DNA of 64,000 nt from Hepsetus odoe (lineage: Eukaryota; Chordata; Actinopteri; Characiformes; Hepsetidae), in contig CM029367.1 of assembly GCA_017165825.1 (NCBI GenBank), positions 24,437,741-24,501,740 on the forward strand. Reading direction: 5' to 3'. The notes under the pieces were generated by a model. That model saw nothing but the letters and a program-made list of their open reading frames with translations, was not told where the DNA came from and did not search any database. Of this stretch, positions 1 through 12,731 are shown piece by piece. The position numbers and the translations under genes are program-made. Each line of letters opens with the position of its first letter. The stretch's first letter is position 1.

Positions 1-865
1 TTGATTGAGAATCAAACAATCTGAGTAATGTAGGGATATGTGGTTTTAGCTGTTTTCATATCTGATGTGCAAACAATACATGGTATATATGATATGTAAT
101 ATATATGAAATAAATAGTTTGGTGTTGCGTGTTCCAGAAAAGGTCACATATTTAATCCCTGATAAGTTATGATTGAGGATCTTGTGCCTCCTGTAGAAAT
201 TGTAAGCATTTATTATTGGAAAAAAGAAAAACACAAACAAATGTTAAAAATTTACAATATTCTTGCTTTTGGATTGACCCCAAGGCTTTTGTGTGCAAAG
301 TGCTAATCCAGCTATTTAATGACCAGATTGCGTGTTATTTGTTCATTAGAGAGGCCCCACAGCAGCAGTCACCAAAGATCTGTCACATGTCTGGGTTCAC
401 CTCAATTAAGGCCTGTCAGCCACAACAAGCCAGATCTGGGACCCAAGCCTCTTGCACAGAAGAATTTTAATTAGCAGTGAGAGGACCAAAGTCTCTTAAA
501 AAAACTGATGAAGGCTGAAAGAGAAACAATTGCTACTGTTCTCAAGTCAGTGAGCCGTAGTGGCTGCAATGCAAAAGGTGCAGAGGACATGAGAAATTAA
601 AGAATGGAGCTGCTGGCAAAAGCTGATCAGGCTAGCTCTGGAATTATTTACAAACACATTTATTTTGCTTCTGGGAGCCTCTCCAAGTAAAACGAAACAG
701 GGAAAGCCTCTTACTAAAGTAGCAGAGCTTGTGAAACAAAAGAAAACAGGAAATAGAGGAACTCTGAAGGGTAGGGTTCACCTGGAAGGCTAGGATTGGG
801 AATCTTAAAGTGTTGAGAGTTTGACTCAGATATGAATCATGTGATTCCAACTCTAATCTCCATTT
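1..865. other. Intergenic, nothing recognised
   Basis: AT-rich sequence; only short open frames without recognisable motifs. Confidence 0.6.
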
Positions 866-1030
866 GCTACAGTGGCCAAGTGGTTAGGAACTAAGTTCGT
901 TCATGGGTTCGAACCCCAGACCAGTAGTCTGGAGGTCCCCTAGGGCAAGGTACTGTCCCCATCAATGTTTCCTAAGCACCTTAAATAGCTGCCCCCTGCT
1001 GCACATGTGTATGGGTTAAAATGTATTGAG
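866..1030 (+). mobile_element. tRNA-SINE, type A
   Basis: A-box region CAGTGGCCAAGTGGTTAGG, B box GGGTTCGAACCCC, then GGGCAAGGTACTGTCCCC and AATAGCTGCCCCCTGCTGCA. The 3' tail is eroded. Confidence 0.8.
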
Positions 1031-2740
1031 CAATAGATCTATTCATGCTTCATTCAAAAATGATCAAGATTCACTCCTTAAGCATGAGTTTAATGACAAA
1101 GCTTAATGACGATGATGAATCATGTTGTTTTAGTAAGTGAAATGAGCAAGCTGTGCAAATTCAATACTGTTGGAAGCAAAGATTGGGATTTTTAAGCCAG
1201 GAGAGAGCAATTATAAAGCCCTTCATGAGGTCCGATGGTAGACTCTAAAAATACTAATGAGAGACAGTAGCTTTTTTTATTCTTTTGTCTTTAAACATGT
1301 TAAATATTTCAAAGCTTTATGCCAGAATGTAAACAAATTTTCTTTGCTTCCGCTTACCAGTATTTATAGATGTCCCAATGAAGGCATTTGAATGTACTTT
1401 TCAGCTTCATAGATACAATTTACCACAGCTTTATATAAATTTAATTTACAGAACTGTAACTGGGCCATGATTTCTATGCTTCATTAACACTGAGAATGAC
1501 ATGACTCTTTCCCCAGCCACAGTCCTTAGCTCAACCTTGTAATCTTAATGCTACAAACTATGAACAAGAATAAAAATACTTAGTGTTTGCATGCTAACTG
1601 ATCCTTTTAAGCTCCCAAATGATCCAGGGTAATACTCCTTACCTAAATTATATAAACCCTATTAGAGAAGCTTTAACAAACTGCCAGAAAGGAACAGTCA
1701 CAACAACGGGTGTTGCCATATGTGTCACACCAGCTACTGGACTGAGCAGCCCAATAACAGACACTTCATCCAATATGGTTGGACACATTCATACAAACAG
1801 TAAATCTGCAAACAAAGCAGAAAAGATTGCAAAATCTTTTGTGATTCATTAAACTGTAAGATTTGATTTAGCACCATTACAACTTTCAAATAGATTTATA
1901 AACATCTTAAATGTAAGTCTTACATTTTTACATACATTTTATACTATAATACTTTGTGATAGACATTGTTTTATTTTTTCTAAATCTTATTATATTTAGA
2001 TTTTCTGTCCATTAGTCTGTGAGGGGCTGCCATCAACTCTTTGGACTCTAGCTCCATCTACTGGCAATAATCACGCATACTTCAAATGATCTGGCAACAC
2101 CTCTCTAAGCACATCTTCCAGTATGGTGCATCTTCCAGTATGTCTCCAAGGATGAAAAGTAGGGCTCAGTACTGGTTTGATAGATTAGCTTCTGATCCCC
2201 TGATTCATAAATAAACGTTGGATGCCTGTCCTCTGGCATCTGTGCTGAGAGTGGATATCCTGAAAGAAGATTAAAAATTCATATCAGCTTAAACATGTCA
2301 GATTACAGTGAGGATTTTGTCTTATACAGCAGGTCAGGGAGGGATTGCACTGTCACTTTGATTTGAGGCTTCTGGGAACTTAATTTAAAACACCCAGCTG
2401 ATTAAAACTGTTCTTTGAGACATTCACTGTGTGGTGGCTTATAGGTGTATATTATTATGTACGGGAATATAAAGAGGATTAGAAGAGACACTTGTTTTCT
2501 AAGCTTTTAAGCTGTAAAAAATTGTGGTGTAAAGTATATTGATTTTAGATCAACTAGTTTCAAATGCCATATGCCTCATCTGAGTGTAGACTATTACTGA
2601 ATATCACATGTGTGACATGAGGAATATTTGTGACTTGTGTGTCAGATATATTAAATAAAATGATCAGTGACAAAGAAACGAAAGCAACATTCCATGAGAG
2701 TCAGCTCTTCATAGTCAGTTTATCATGAATGAATGGTGCT
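1031..2740. other. Intergenic, nothing recognised
   Basis: AT-rich, no gene and no repeat that I can name. Confidence 0.55.
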
Positions 2741-2749
2741 GTTGTGTTC

Positions 2750-2903
2750 TTTGTTCTAGTGGTTAGAGAGTTGGTCTCTAGTGGTTAGGGAGTTGGTCCC
2801 AGAATTGGAAGTTTGCTGGTGCCTATCCCAACTCTCACAGTGCGAAAGGCAGGGAATCACACCATGGACAGGTCACCAGTGCATCACAGGGTAGACGCAC
2901 AGA

Positions 2904-2944
<41 letters not shown>

Positions 2945-2950
2945 GCACCT

Positions 2951-3032
<82 letters not shown>

Positions 3033-3190
3033 GCACCTAAACACACACACACACACACAGACACCAACGGGTAATTTAGCATCTCCAATCCGCATGTCCT
3101 TTGTGTCTTTGGACAGTGGAAGAAACCCAAGCAGACATGGGAAGAACGCCACGCAGAAATGACGCTACTACCCACTGCACCACCACCATG
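2750..3190. repeat. Composite repeat split by a CA array
   Basis: Begins with a twice-repeated SINE-like A box (TCTAGTGGTTAG), continues with GACAGGTCACCAGTGCATCA, is interrupted by a CA array, and resumes with GGTAATTTAGCATCTCCAAT and TGTCTTTGGACAGTGG, phrases of a common dispersed fish repeat. Confidence 0.6.
2907..3059. repeat. (CA)n array with two CCTGCACCTAAA interruptions
   Basis: Long CA microsatellite; the same 12-bp interruption occurs at 2942-2953 and 3030-3041, 88 bases apart. Confidence 0.95.
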
Positions 3191-4637
3191 CTGCCCAATC
3201 AGGTAACACATTCCTGAATGTTATGCAGAAGCCCTTCAATGAATACTTAAATTTATAGCCTAAGCCCCATCCACCTTTGTGGTTATAACATCCTCCACTC
3301 TTCTGGGAAGGCTTTTCTCGAGATGTTTCGGTGTGTCTGTAGGAATTTTCCATGTTCAGTCAAAAGAGAATTTGTGAGCTCAGGCACTGATGTTGGACAA
3401 AAGGACTCAGAATCACAGTTTATGGTATTTATCTGACCCCTTCAGTATGTCCCATTATACTGCCAATATTTAACAATGGCAATTTCATTAACATTTGTTT
3501 TCCAAAATTTATTACCAAATGGTGCGGCTGAAATGCCTGGCCCCAGTAATTATGAGGGGTGTATTTGAGATGCTGATGCCTGGTTCTATGAATACACGTG
3601 AAGGTTCATGCAAGCAACATAATCATATACTAATGTGGTATTCAGTTGTGATAAGATAATCTCAAATCCTTTAAAAGGGCTATGAAAGAAGTATAGTTGA
3701 TCACTTTTGTGATTTATTTTTATATTCAAAACCTGAATTTTTAGTGACTTACAAGTTGAACAGTTAGTTCAGTTCATTTAGGGGTCAAGTAAGAGGTAGG
3801 GTAATAATAGGTCATTATTTTTCAGTACAGGAAAGCTATGTCATTTTGCATTTAAGCTTATGTGAAATGATTTTGGTATAGACTTTACATTTTGATAGTT
3901 GGTAAATGAAACAGTTTTATTGTCATGAAACTTGATAATTTTATCATCATGCATATTTCTAACATCATAATGGGTCCCAAAGTCTCAAAGTCACTGTTTG
4001 CCTACAATAGATGGCTAACCTGCCACTGTGATGCTATCTGTAATTCATTGTGACCTGGTGGCCTGAGCTTCACTGCATGGCCTGCATTCAGATTCACAGA
4101 GATCGATAGATCTAACCGGGTGCGAGACACTGAAACGTGCAGTGAAATCAAAAGCCTGTATTATTTCATTTCTAAGTTCAAACCACTGCATTGTAATTAA
4201 CTATATGACACACTGCTCACATTTTCAGTTTTCTAAGTGAACCTCAAAATATGAAATATTATAAGCAGTGTATCATACTGCAGCTTGGCACATATTGTCG
4301 AATCAGGGTCAGTTCTTTATCTGGTTCCTCGTAGTTGTGTTTAACCTTATGAAGCGTATATAACCACTTTAGTTAAATTGTGTTTAACTTGTTTCAAAAA
4401 GGTGCTGATTCAAATGGCAATCTATGCACCTCCCACAAACGTCCTATTGTGGCAATTTAGTTAAGTTTTGGAATAATCACTTTCAATACCTTGATGTACC
4501 TTGTTGTACTTTTGTTTAATTGCAAAAAGAATAAAACATTATATATAGATTTGCAGGTTGAGTCATTTGCGAACATTAATTTACATAACAGAAAGCAGTC
4601 TCTCTTTTACTCAGTTAACATACTAAATCAACCGCAA

Positions 4638-4638
<1 letters not shown>
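3191..4638. other. Intergenic, nothing recognised
   Basis: AT-rich sequence without recognisable gene or repeat. Confidence 0.55.
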
Positions 4639-4669
<31 letters not shown>

Positions 4670-4693
4670 ATAATAATAATAATAATAATAATT
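4639..4693. repeat. (CTA)n(AAT)n microsatellite
   Basis: About ten CTA units running into about eight AAT units, directly against the LINE fragment. Confidence 0.95.
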
Positions 4694-5122
4694 TTTAACT
4701 GGCTGGAAGCTGAAGGTGCGATAGTGAATGTTAGTGCTTATGCCCCACAAGTTGGTTCTGAGAAAAAAAAAAAAAGAATTCTGCCATGAGTTAGATGAAG
4801 TGATAGAGAGTGTACTCAAGGAAGAAAGATTGGTGATTGGTGCAGACTTTAATGGACAGGTTGGTGAAGGGAACAGAGGTGATGAGGTGGAGATGGGTAG
4901 ATGTCACTGAGAGGAATACTGAAGGTCAGATGGTTGTAGATTTTGCTAAAAGGATGGAAATGGCTGTAGTTAATACTTATTTTAAGAAGAGGTTGGAGTA
5001 AAGGAAGATGCAGAAAGTAGGTTTATGCATGTAGTGAGAGGACATGCAGGTGGTTTGTGTGAATGAAGATGCAGAAAACAGGAAAAAAGGGAAATGGATG
5101 ATCTACTAAACAGGAGCAGAAA
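4694..5122 (+). mobile_element. RTE-like LINE fragment, endonuclease joined to 3' end
   Basis: Frames spell LVLMPHKL, then FCHELDEVIESVLKEERLVI and GADFNGQVGEGNRGDEV, an AP-endonuclease domain of the RTE-like LINE type (GDFN motif, here ADFN). After a further endonuclease stretch (VVDFAKRMEMAVVNTYFKK) the sequence jumps to the extreme C-terminal and 3' end (GAGGACATGCAGGTGG, GGAGCAGAAA) with no reverse transcriptase between. Several stops and frame breaks: dead copy. Confidence 0.75.
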
Positions 5123-5135
5123 TAAATATACATGG

Positions 5136-5137
5136 GG

Positions 5138-5165
<28 letters not shown>
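5136..5165. repeat. (GA)n microsatellite
   Basis: GGGGGAGAGAG-type run directly after the LINE fragment. Confidence 0.95.
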
Positions 5166-5170
<5 letters not shown>

Positions 5171-7805
5171 CTTCTAAAAACAGACATGCAGTCACATTCT
5201 CAGATTCATTATTCAGATTTATTCAGGCACATTTATTCTCAACAATTTATAGGAAGGGATGAACCCCTCTTAGGCAGTAGGGGATGGATGTCACTGTCAA
5301 AACACACGCATGGACACACATGCCAGCAGGAATACATGTGCACACGTAAATACTCACAACAGAAGCGAGGCATGAGCTGCCGTAGCCATCTTTTCCTGGA
5401 CTGTGAAATAGATTACTGAATGGTCAGAGAGTGTCCAGTGGGGATGTAACTGAAGCTTTCCAACATTATGGGAGGCTGTACTGATGAAAATAATACAAAC
5501 CAATGAGTCAAGAATGCCATCTTTGACCCTTCAATAAGAGTGTGGTAAATTACCCTAGCAATAATTAAATCATATGGAAAAATTGTGATAATTCGGAACC
5601 ACAAATCAAAGTTTTATTTCCTTCACAGCTGCAGGCATTAGTCTATTCTTAGTGTTTATATGATGCATCATGTGCTCAAAACAGTATCTCTTTCCATTGA
5701 AAGCTCTAGAAAAATGTAGTCTTATGTTGTGGTCCTAATATTTCTGCTTTGTCCATTGAAAGCATTAATGGATGCAGGCAGTCTTTCTAATAACGTGGAG
5801 GAAAAGTTCAGCCACAGAGCACATTCAGAACACACATTATCCTGTGGCACAGCAGTGAATTTGATGTTTGTTGTTTTTTTTTTTTTACCTGCTGATGGCT
5901 GTCAAAATGTCAGCCTTCTGTCAGTTTGTAGACCTTATAATAGACACAAACTATTACCACACAAGTACCTTCATGTATTTTCTTCTTCTTTTTTTGTTTA
6001 ACATTAGTTATGTGATGTGAACTAGTTTGATTAGACACACTAAACTCTCCAAACATCTGTTTAAACCAAACTGAGTTAGAGAATCTTCCTTCACTTTAGT
6101 ATAACTTGCTTGTTAATGAAATCATGTCAAATACCAGGAATGGATTCTTAGCTATGCAGATATATTTTTAAGTAGAGATTCTGCATAATTTCTGATGTAC
6201 TGAAGTTTTCTTATAAGAAATAATTTAGTTGCTAAATCCATAAAAGTATTAGTTGCTACTAAAGAAAAGTTTGCGGCTATAGCCCAGTTGCCTGGACGTA
6301 GTGTCACTGGTGTCTGGTAATCTGACGTAAGGAGGAGTTTGTCACTTTTTGTTAACTGTATTCCGTCTATGCCGTTTTACTACCTAATGTCTCATCAATA
6401 ACTGCTGCGGTTGAGTATTATATTTCAAACCTGAAAACATGATTCACTTCATATCAGCTTCATTTCTTCTAGGCTTTTACAAAACTGAACTAGAAGCTTT
6501 AAAGAAATATTGTAAAGGCCCATAATGAGCATTACAAAACTACAGAGGATAAAGGGGGAAAAAAAAAAAAAGGACCAAGATTAACGAGAGCCACTCACTA
6601 GCGGAACAGGATTTTAAAGAAAGAACTCTATGAAAATGTATCAAAATTAAACTGAACATCATTCACACATTTTGGCCTTTAGGTCACTGAGCACCATCTA
6701 TTGGTGTTCACACACACAAAACCGTAGCTAAACACCTTAACCTGCAGCACAGTGATGCAGATTACCGCTACCATTAGCCCATCTACTTGCAGTTGCTTAA
6801 GAGGTCCCCATGACCTTTAGCATAATACATGCTTTTAGTTTATTATGAAGCATGGAATTATTTTTGTCTGGACCACAGATTGAGACTTCACCCTCCCATG
6901 TCTCCTAATGTTCTATTCCAGCATGCTGTGAGCCGTTTCCTCTGCAGGTGGGTCACTATAAGGGGGGTTGGTGGTGCAAAACTACACAAAGGGAGTTATC
7001 TCTAAATGAACTACCAATTTCTGGGCCCATAAAACTCATCAGAAGCATTAACTGCAATAATGCCCTGTCCCTCTTCTGTATCCGAGTGTCCATGGCAACC
7101 ACATGCCTTGAGAGCTAGCAAGAACATCTGATGAGATCTCAGGTGAGAAATCAAGGTTAACAGCCTGGAAGTTATTACTAGAGGGACTTCCTCATGCCCT
7201 TTCATTTCAGCTTAACCCTTAGTCTAGACACACAAACCACTAATGTATTTGATCACATTGAACATTAATTACATTTAAAATATCTGAGGCCAAATGCTTA
7301 AGTTATTTGTTATCCATCTTTTCCAACCTCTTTTTTACTTTTTATGATTTGAAATAAAACTGCTACTTAGTATCAAAGCAGTTTTCCACACTGTATCAAA
7401 TATATTGATTAAATAAAACTTAAAATCAATTGCATGCTACTGGTTTCATAACTAAATTCTAACAGCTGGGCAATCAATCTGACAAGTTGTTCCCATTGTA
7501 GTTGTACTCTAGGTCTTATGTGCAACAGTACTGGGGAAGCGCATGTGGTCCAACACTGATCAAGTAATCTTAGTTCAGTTACAAATCTTAAGTGTATCAC
7601 TGCAAATGTCCTTGTTGGATTCATACAATAATCCGTTATTGCTCTTCACTGTGCAAAGAAAGCATGTGGAGTTGCAAACAAACTATACAAATTAATTAAA
7701 ATTTTATTTATAAGCAGTCTAATACACCAGCTGTTGGTGGCAGTAGGAGCAACTTTCCCACCTCTTAACCTGAACAAAACTAAATGGCTTCCTAAACAAA
7801 CTAAT
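5166..7805. other. Intergenic, nothing recognised
   Basis: 2.6 kb AT-rich sequence with a T11 run near 5876 and an A12 run near 6560; no gene or nameable repeat. Confidence 0.5.
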
Positions 7806-8000
7806 TAGGGGTGTTGGTGGCCTAGTGGTAGAATACTTGCCTATGGATCTATGGCTCAAGAGGTCCCAGGTTCAGATCCCACCTCTGGCACTACCACCAC
7901 TGGGTCCCTGAGCAAGACCCTTAATCCTGAGTTGCTCCAGGGGGACTGTCCCTGTAATTAGGACATGGAAGTTGCTCTGGATAAGAGCGTAAATGTAAAT
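7806..8000 (+). mobile_element. tRNA-SINE, type C (L2-like tail)
   Basis: A box GGTGGCCTAGTGGTAGAATA, B box GGTTCAGATCCC, ACCACTGGGTCCCTGAGCAA, and a tail GCTCTGGATAAGAGCG followed by AAATGTAAAT. The tail matches the L2-like LINE end at 16.9 kb. Confidence 0.85.
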
Positions 8001-8610
8001 AGAAGAAAAGGAATATGTAATGTTTGTGAGGTGCAAATCACAAGTTGTTTCTTTTGTTTTATTTACTTTGACCACCAAACTTACCCACCCAAACTTAACT
8101 CAAGACCACATGCCAAACTTACCCACTGTCAGCTTGTGCGTGTTACTCAAAGACACCGGGTTGAACTGAGACTTTATAGTTCTGCTCCTGATTGCTGATT
8201 GTTGTCAGCTGTGGCTCTACACCTCCACCCTCTGCCAGGAAGTGGCAGAGGGTGCTGCCAACTGTGCTGGTGTGGTTACTGACACATACACCCTGGCATT
8301 CTTACGATGGCTGATTGGTGCACACACGCGTACAGTAGTCTAACCATTTTCAGTACACTGAAAACCAGTGTCACCACTGATGTTATTCCAACAATGAGTC
8401 TACCCACTGTTTACCCAAGTTTTATTACTTTTATGAAATAATTCATTTAGGGAGGGAACTAGCTTTAATTACAACTAGGGGTTTTGATTTATGTGAGAAT
8501 GAGCACAAATGCTCAGATATTCGAAACAACAGTACTTTTAAACTGATTTTGCAAATAAATACAGGCATCCATGCATTCTGCATAGAAAACAAACATTTTT
8601 ATTACTGATT

Positions 8611-8840
8611 GGGGCAGCGGTGGTCTAGTGGTTAGAGAACCCTGGATCGGAATATTGTTGGGTTCGATTCCCTCACCAGTAGGTTACCCTTGAGCAAGGT
8701 ACTGTCCCTGTCACTGCTCCCTGGGCACTTTCAATAGCTGCCCCCTGATGCATGAGTGTATATGATTGAAACACAGAGGTGAATTTCGTTGTTTTGTGCT
8801 GTGCTGCGTTTCACAATGACAAGTGTAGTCACTTTCACTT
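8611..8840 (+). mobile_element. tRNA-SINE, type A, full length
   Basis: GGGGCAGCGGTGGTCTAGTGG, B box GGGTTCGATTCCC, CCCTTGAGCAAGGTACTGTCC, TTTCAATAGCTGCCCCCTG and the 3' end TGTGCTGTGCTGCGTTTC with ACTTTCACTT. Confidence 0.88.
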
Positions 8841-9629
8841 TTTTTCCTTGGCTGCTTTCAAATTCCTAACACAGGATGTACTGGCTTGCATTTCAATGAA
8901 GGTTAAGTGAAATGAGCCCTTACCTTACTGAACTTTTCTTGAGCCCAATAAACTGACAAACGTCAGAAGCATTAAACAGATACAATATTTTTTAGCAACA
9001 GTTTTAGCATAAATATATTTACCAAACACTTAGGCCTTGATTTTTATAAGGTTTCTGGGAATTCTGGCTCATTTTCATCTCTGTCTATTTATATCTATCA
9101 GTCTCCATTGCATTTTGTTAATCTTATAACAATATTTAAAGTTTTATCTGTTTGAGGCAGTGATAGGGAGAAATGCAAGTGTTTCTTCTTCTGAATGTAT
9201 CTCTTTGTTTACTCTCTGGATGAGATGAGGCTCCAGTTGAAGGATGTATATTCTGTGCTGGAGAATGTTTATGTGGCTTCTGGACCTCTGGCTAATGGTT
9301 TGTGGAAGTGTCTGCATTAACACAACAGCCAGCCTCTAGGGAGGCTGAAGGCCATCTAATTTCTTTCCATTCTTAGCAACACCAGTGTTTCTCAATTATG
9401 ACCTTGTCATCTTCTGCAAAATGTAATGTTCTGTCTCTTCGACATGCAAATCATTTCACATAGGGCTTTCTCCTATCCTCAAATGCATGATCTGTAATTA
9501 AAGTTTACTTATAAATTTTGGGATAGTATGGACATGTATAGTTTGTTCCTGTAGTAGCTGCATCATCTAGATGATGATGATGATAATATACAGAGGCTGA
9601 GTTTTGTTACTTTAGTTTCTGACGATTTT
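8841..9629. other. Intergenic, nothing recognised
   Basis: AT-rich; short GAT repeat near 9571. Confidence 0.55.
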
Positions 9630-10051
9630 TACTGCGCTGTACAAATTTCTTGAGCCACCCCTCCTTTATTTATATTTTAATTGGGAATCACCTTGCTGGT
9701 GCAAAAATGCTACATTATTCATGTTTTTACATATTTTACATTCCTTTGACATACTTAGTAAATTACAAATGTATTTGTCGCAACAGGCTGCAAAGTGCCT
9801 AAAGATTTTTCCACAATGCTTCATGCCTTCAACACACGCATGGCTTAACAAGCATAAAACAATCCTCAGAAACTGTTCAGGTAAAGGGACAAGAATTAAA
9901 ATGAGAGCCAAAACCTGGAGAACTTTTCCTTAACAATACATTAAAGAAATACAATACAAGTCTGGTTCTTTGAAAGCAGGAAGGAATGAAAAGTGAAAAG
10001 GAATCATTATGAAGGAATGAAAAGTGGCTCATGACTTTTGCACAGTTTGAT
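9630..10051. mobile_element. MITE-like element with degenerate terminal inverted repeats
   Basis: Left end TACTGCGCTGTACAAATTTC-TTGAGCC is the imperfect inverse of the right end GGCTCATGACTTTTGCACAG-TTTGATA. Interior is non-coding and AT-rich. A related fragment lies at 50.3 kb. Confidence 0.65.
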
Positions 10052-10114
10052 ATATAAGACAATGTTAGGTTATAGAATTGTTCAATTCAATATGCTTTCT
10101 AGTTTAAGGTCATA

Positions 10115-10227
10115 GGATAAGATAAAATAAGGTAAGATAAGACAAGACAAGATGAGATGAGACAGGAAAAGGTAAGACAGAATAAGATGTGCCAAAGCAA
10201 TCAGATAAGATATGACAAGAGAATAAG
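10115..10227. repeat. Imperfect GATAA/AAGAC pentamer tract
   Basis: Repeats of GATAA, GTAAGA, GACAA and GATGA types over about 110 bases; purine-rich. Confidence 0.8.
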
Positions 10228-10593
10228 TTAATAAAAGGAAATAAATAGGATGGTGTTAAAGTATGAGGTTAGGAAATGCAATGTGATAACATTATTACAG
10301 GATAAGACAATATTCTCTAAGATATAGTATTTAGATCTCCCACTTCTTTTATCAGCTCCTCACAGACAGAGGATTGTTATACACTGGCAGCGATGGTAGA
10401 AGGGAAGTTTTAAATTAAATTTCTCTTTTTATAGCCTCAGGAGCAGGGGAACATCATTACCGGCAGTTAGGACCAATCTGTTAGGATGAGTGATGTTTTC
10501 ATAGTTGGAAACAATCTATTGATGGTGAGAAAAAGAGTTGTTTTGAAATTGGTAGGATCAGGAAACTCTTCTAACTTTTTTATGGTTTTGATT

Positions 10594-10595
<2 letters not shown>

Positions 10596-10629
<34 letters not shown>
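10596..10629. repeat. (TA)n microsatellite
   Basis: Seventeen TA dinucleotides directly at the left edge of a Tc1-like derivative. Confidence 0.95.
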
Positions 10630-10634
<5 letters not shown>

Positions 10635-11070
10635 AAAATCTAAATCAATTCAATATTTGGTGTTACTACCTTTTGCCTTCAAACCAGCATCAGTTCTTCT
10701 AGGTACACTTGCACAAAGTCAGGGATTCTGTAGGATTATAGTCGGTGTGTGATCAACCAGTTTTACCAAACAGGTGCTGATGATCATCAATGTCACACGG
10801 AGGCTGAAACGCAGTCATGTTTGGAACAAAATACCAATCAAGTTCCTTCAAAAACTGTGTGCAAGTGTACCTAGAAGAATTGATGCTGTTTATATTGATA
10901 TGAAAATATTGAAATATTGAAATATTGATTTGATTTAGATTTCTCTTTTGTTTGTTCACTGCATTTTGTTGATTGATGAAAATAAATGATTAACACTTCC
11001 ATTTTTGAAAGCATTCTTTGTTTACAGCATTTTTTCACACCTCCGTAAAACTTTTGCACAGTACTGTGTA
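10630..11070 (+). mobile_element. Internally deleted Tc1-like transposon
   Basis: The left arm contains TTCTTCTAGGTACACTTGCA and the right arm its inverse, TGCAAGTGTACCTAGAAGAA; this right arm is the 3' end of the transposase frame (EFLQKLCASVPRRIDAV). The right terminus AAAACTTTTGCACAGTACTG is present; the left terminus is replaced by the TA microsatellite. Nearly all of the transposase is deleted. Confidence 0.75.
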
Positions 11071-12731
11071 TATATATATATTATGAGAGTGACTTCAAAT
11101 GAATCTATTTGAAATAATGCATAAAAATATGTTATACCAAAATGGTATTAATTCTATTAATAGAATAAGAATAATAGAGTCTGTGCATCAGCTGTTTGTT
11201 TTGATTTGCTTCTCAACCAGAAGAAAATGGACTGATTTTTTTCAGTAGTATATAAACAAGTGCTGAAAATTAGAACAGTATTTATAATACTTTTCCCTTT
11301 AATTTTATTTATTAATGTGATTTGAAAGTTCAGCTACACTTTTTCACCATTTAAATTTCCTGTGAACCCTAGTTCTAGTTCTCAGTTCTTCCTTCAGATA
11401 AGATGCATTCCTGCTGTGAGACTGCCTGTCCACCACATTAACAAGATACACTGCAGGGGCAAAAAAGGCAGTAGACTGTAACAGCTTTGTAGATCTAATA
11501 CAGTCTGCTCTCCAATTACACCACTGATTACTACTTTCATTCCTTTGGGGGTTTGAAAGCCCCCAAACGCATAGGGCACCTTTGCTTGGCTTGCTCTAAT
11601 TTTTCTCTGAATTTTAGAGCACAGAGGCAGATGCTTGCAGCTGCCAAAAAAAAAAAAATCATTTGATGCTGAGTTATAAAACCTCTCCATTAAAAACAGA
11701 AGCTGACCACAAGCTCTTTGAAATGTTCTATTCCCTCTATGATCCCAAGTGTAAAAATGCATTTAACCACTCTTTTTGGCTTTCTGATGTCTGACAGAAT
11801 AATCAGTCGAAACACAGATAGACACCTCTGTCAGCTCAAAGATTGGCATAGCTCCACATCTGCCTCTTAAAGCACATTTTAGATCTTTTAATGCGTGCAT
11901 AGATTTCTGAAACAAGGACACTCCATGACATTGAATTCCTTATTAGGAAATTTCAGCATAATATCTTTTCTTTAAATTATTTCCAATTCATGTAATTGCA
12001 TCAACTTTGCAAAATAAATATAGAAATAAAAGAAGATTAATGATTAATTAAAGTGCCTAGAATGCAAATGATTAGACCTTTTCTAAAGAGGAGCCGGTCT
12101 CATTTAAACTATGGACATTCAGATAGCTGGTTTGACCTTAACTGATGAAGTAAGTTTTGATTTATTGATTACTCTTGTGAGTATCAGGGTCGACGGCAGG
12201 ATGTAGTAGTAAAATTCGAGAGACAAAATTGGGAATAAGGTGTAAGGGGGCTGGACTAGGGGACCAAGAAACAAAACATAAGTACATGATAAATGCAAAC
12301 AAAGACACATGGACCCTTAAAGAAGTCTCCATCAGTCCTAGGATGTGCAATGAGAAAAAAGGGTAAGAATGAAGTTTGACAGACCTGGACAAAGACCAGG
12401 ATCCTTGAAAAAATGTGCTTAGGACAGATTAATCTGACACTGAATTACTTTGACACAGTAGCAGAGGACACAGGGACCAAAGAAAGCGAAGAACCAACTG
12501 TGAAGCCTGGAGGGTGTAAATGTCATTGTTGGGGCTGCTTTGCCAACTCACTGTCACAGAATCCACTATAAATTCTTCATTGAATCAGATGGTGCAAGAG
12601 GACAATGTGAGCCCATAGGTCTAGAAATTTAAGCTTAAGTGGGGCTGGACCATGCAACATGTCAATGACTCAAAACATTTGAGTAAATCAACCAGGTAAT
12701 GAAAGAAATAAAGAGTTCTGGGACAGACCAG
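11071..12731. other. Intergenic, nothing recognised
   Basis: AT-rich; a 122-codon reverse frame at 11394-11762 has no recognisable motif and is taken as chance. Confidence 0.5.

Noticed and set aside
2813..3211. Open frames on both strands over the CA array
   Set aside because: They encode only Thr-His or Cys-Val repeats produced by the microsatellite.
7806..8000. SINE A and B boxes as functional tRNA genes
   Set aside because: No cloverleaf with a matching acceptor stem; they are SINE heads present in many copies.
11394..11762. 122-codon reverse-strand open frame
   Set aside because: No recognisable domain, no splice or promoter context; chance frame.
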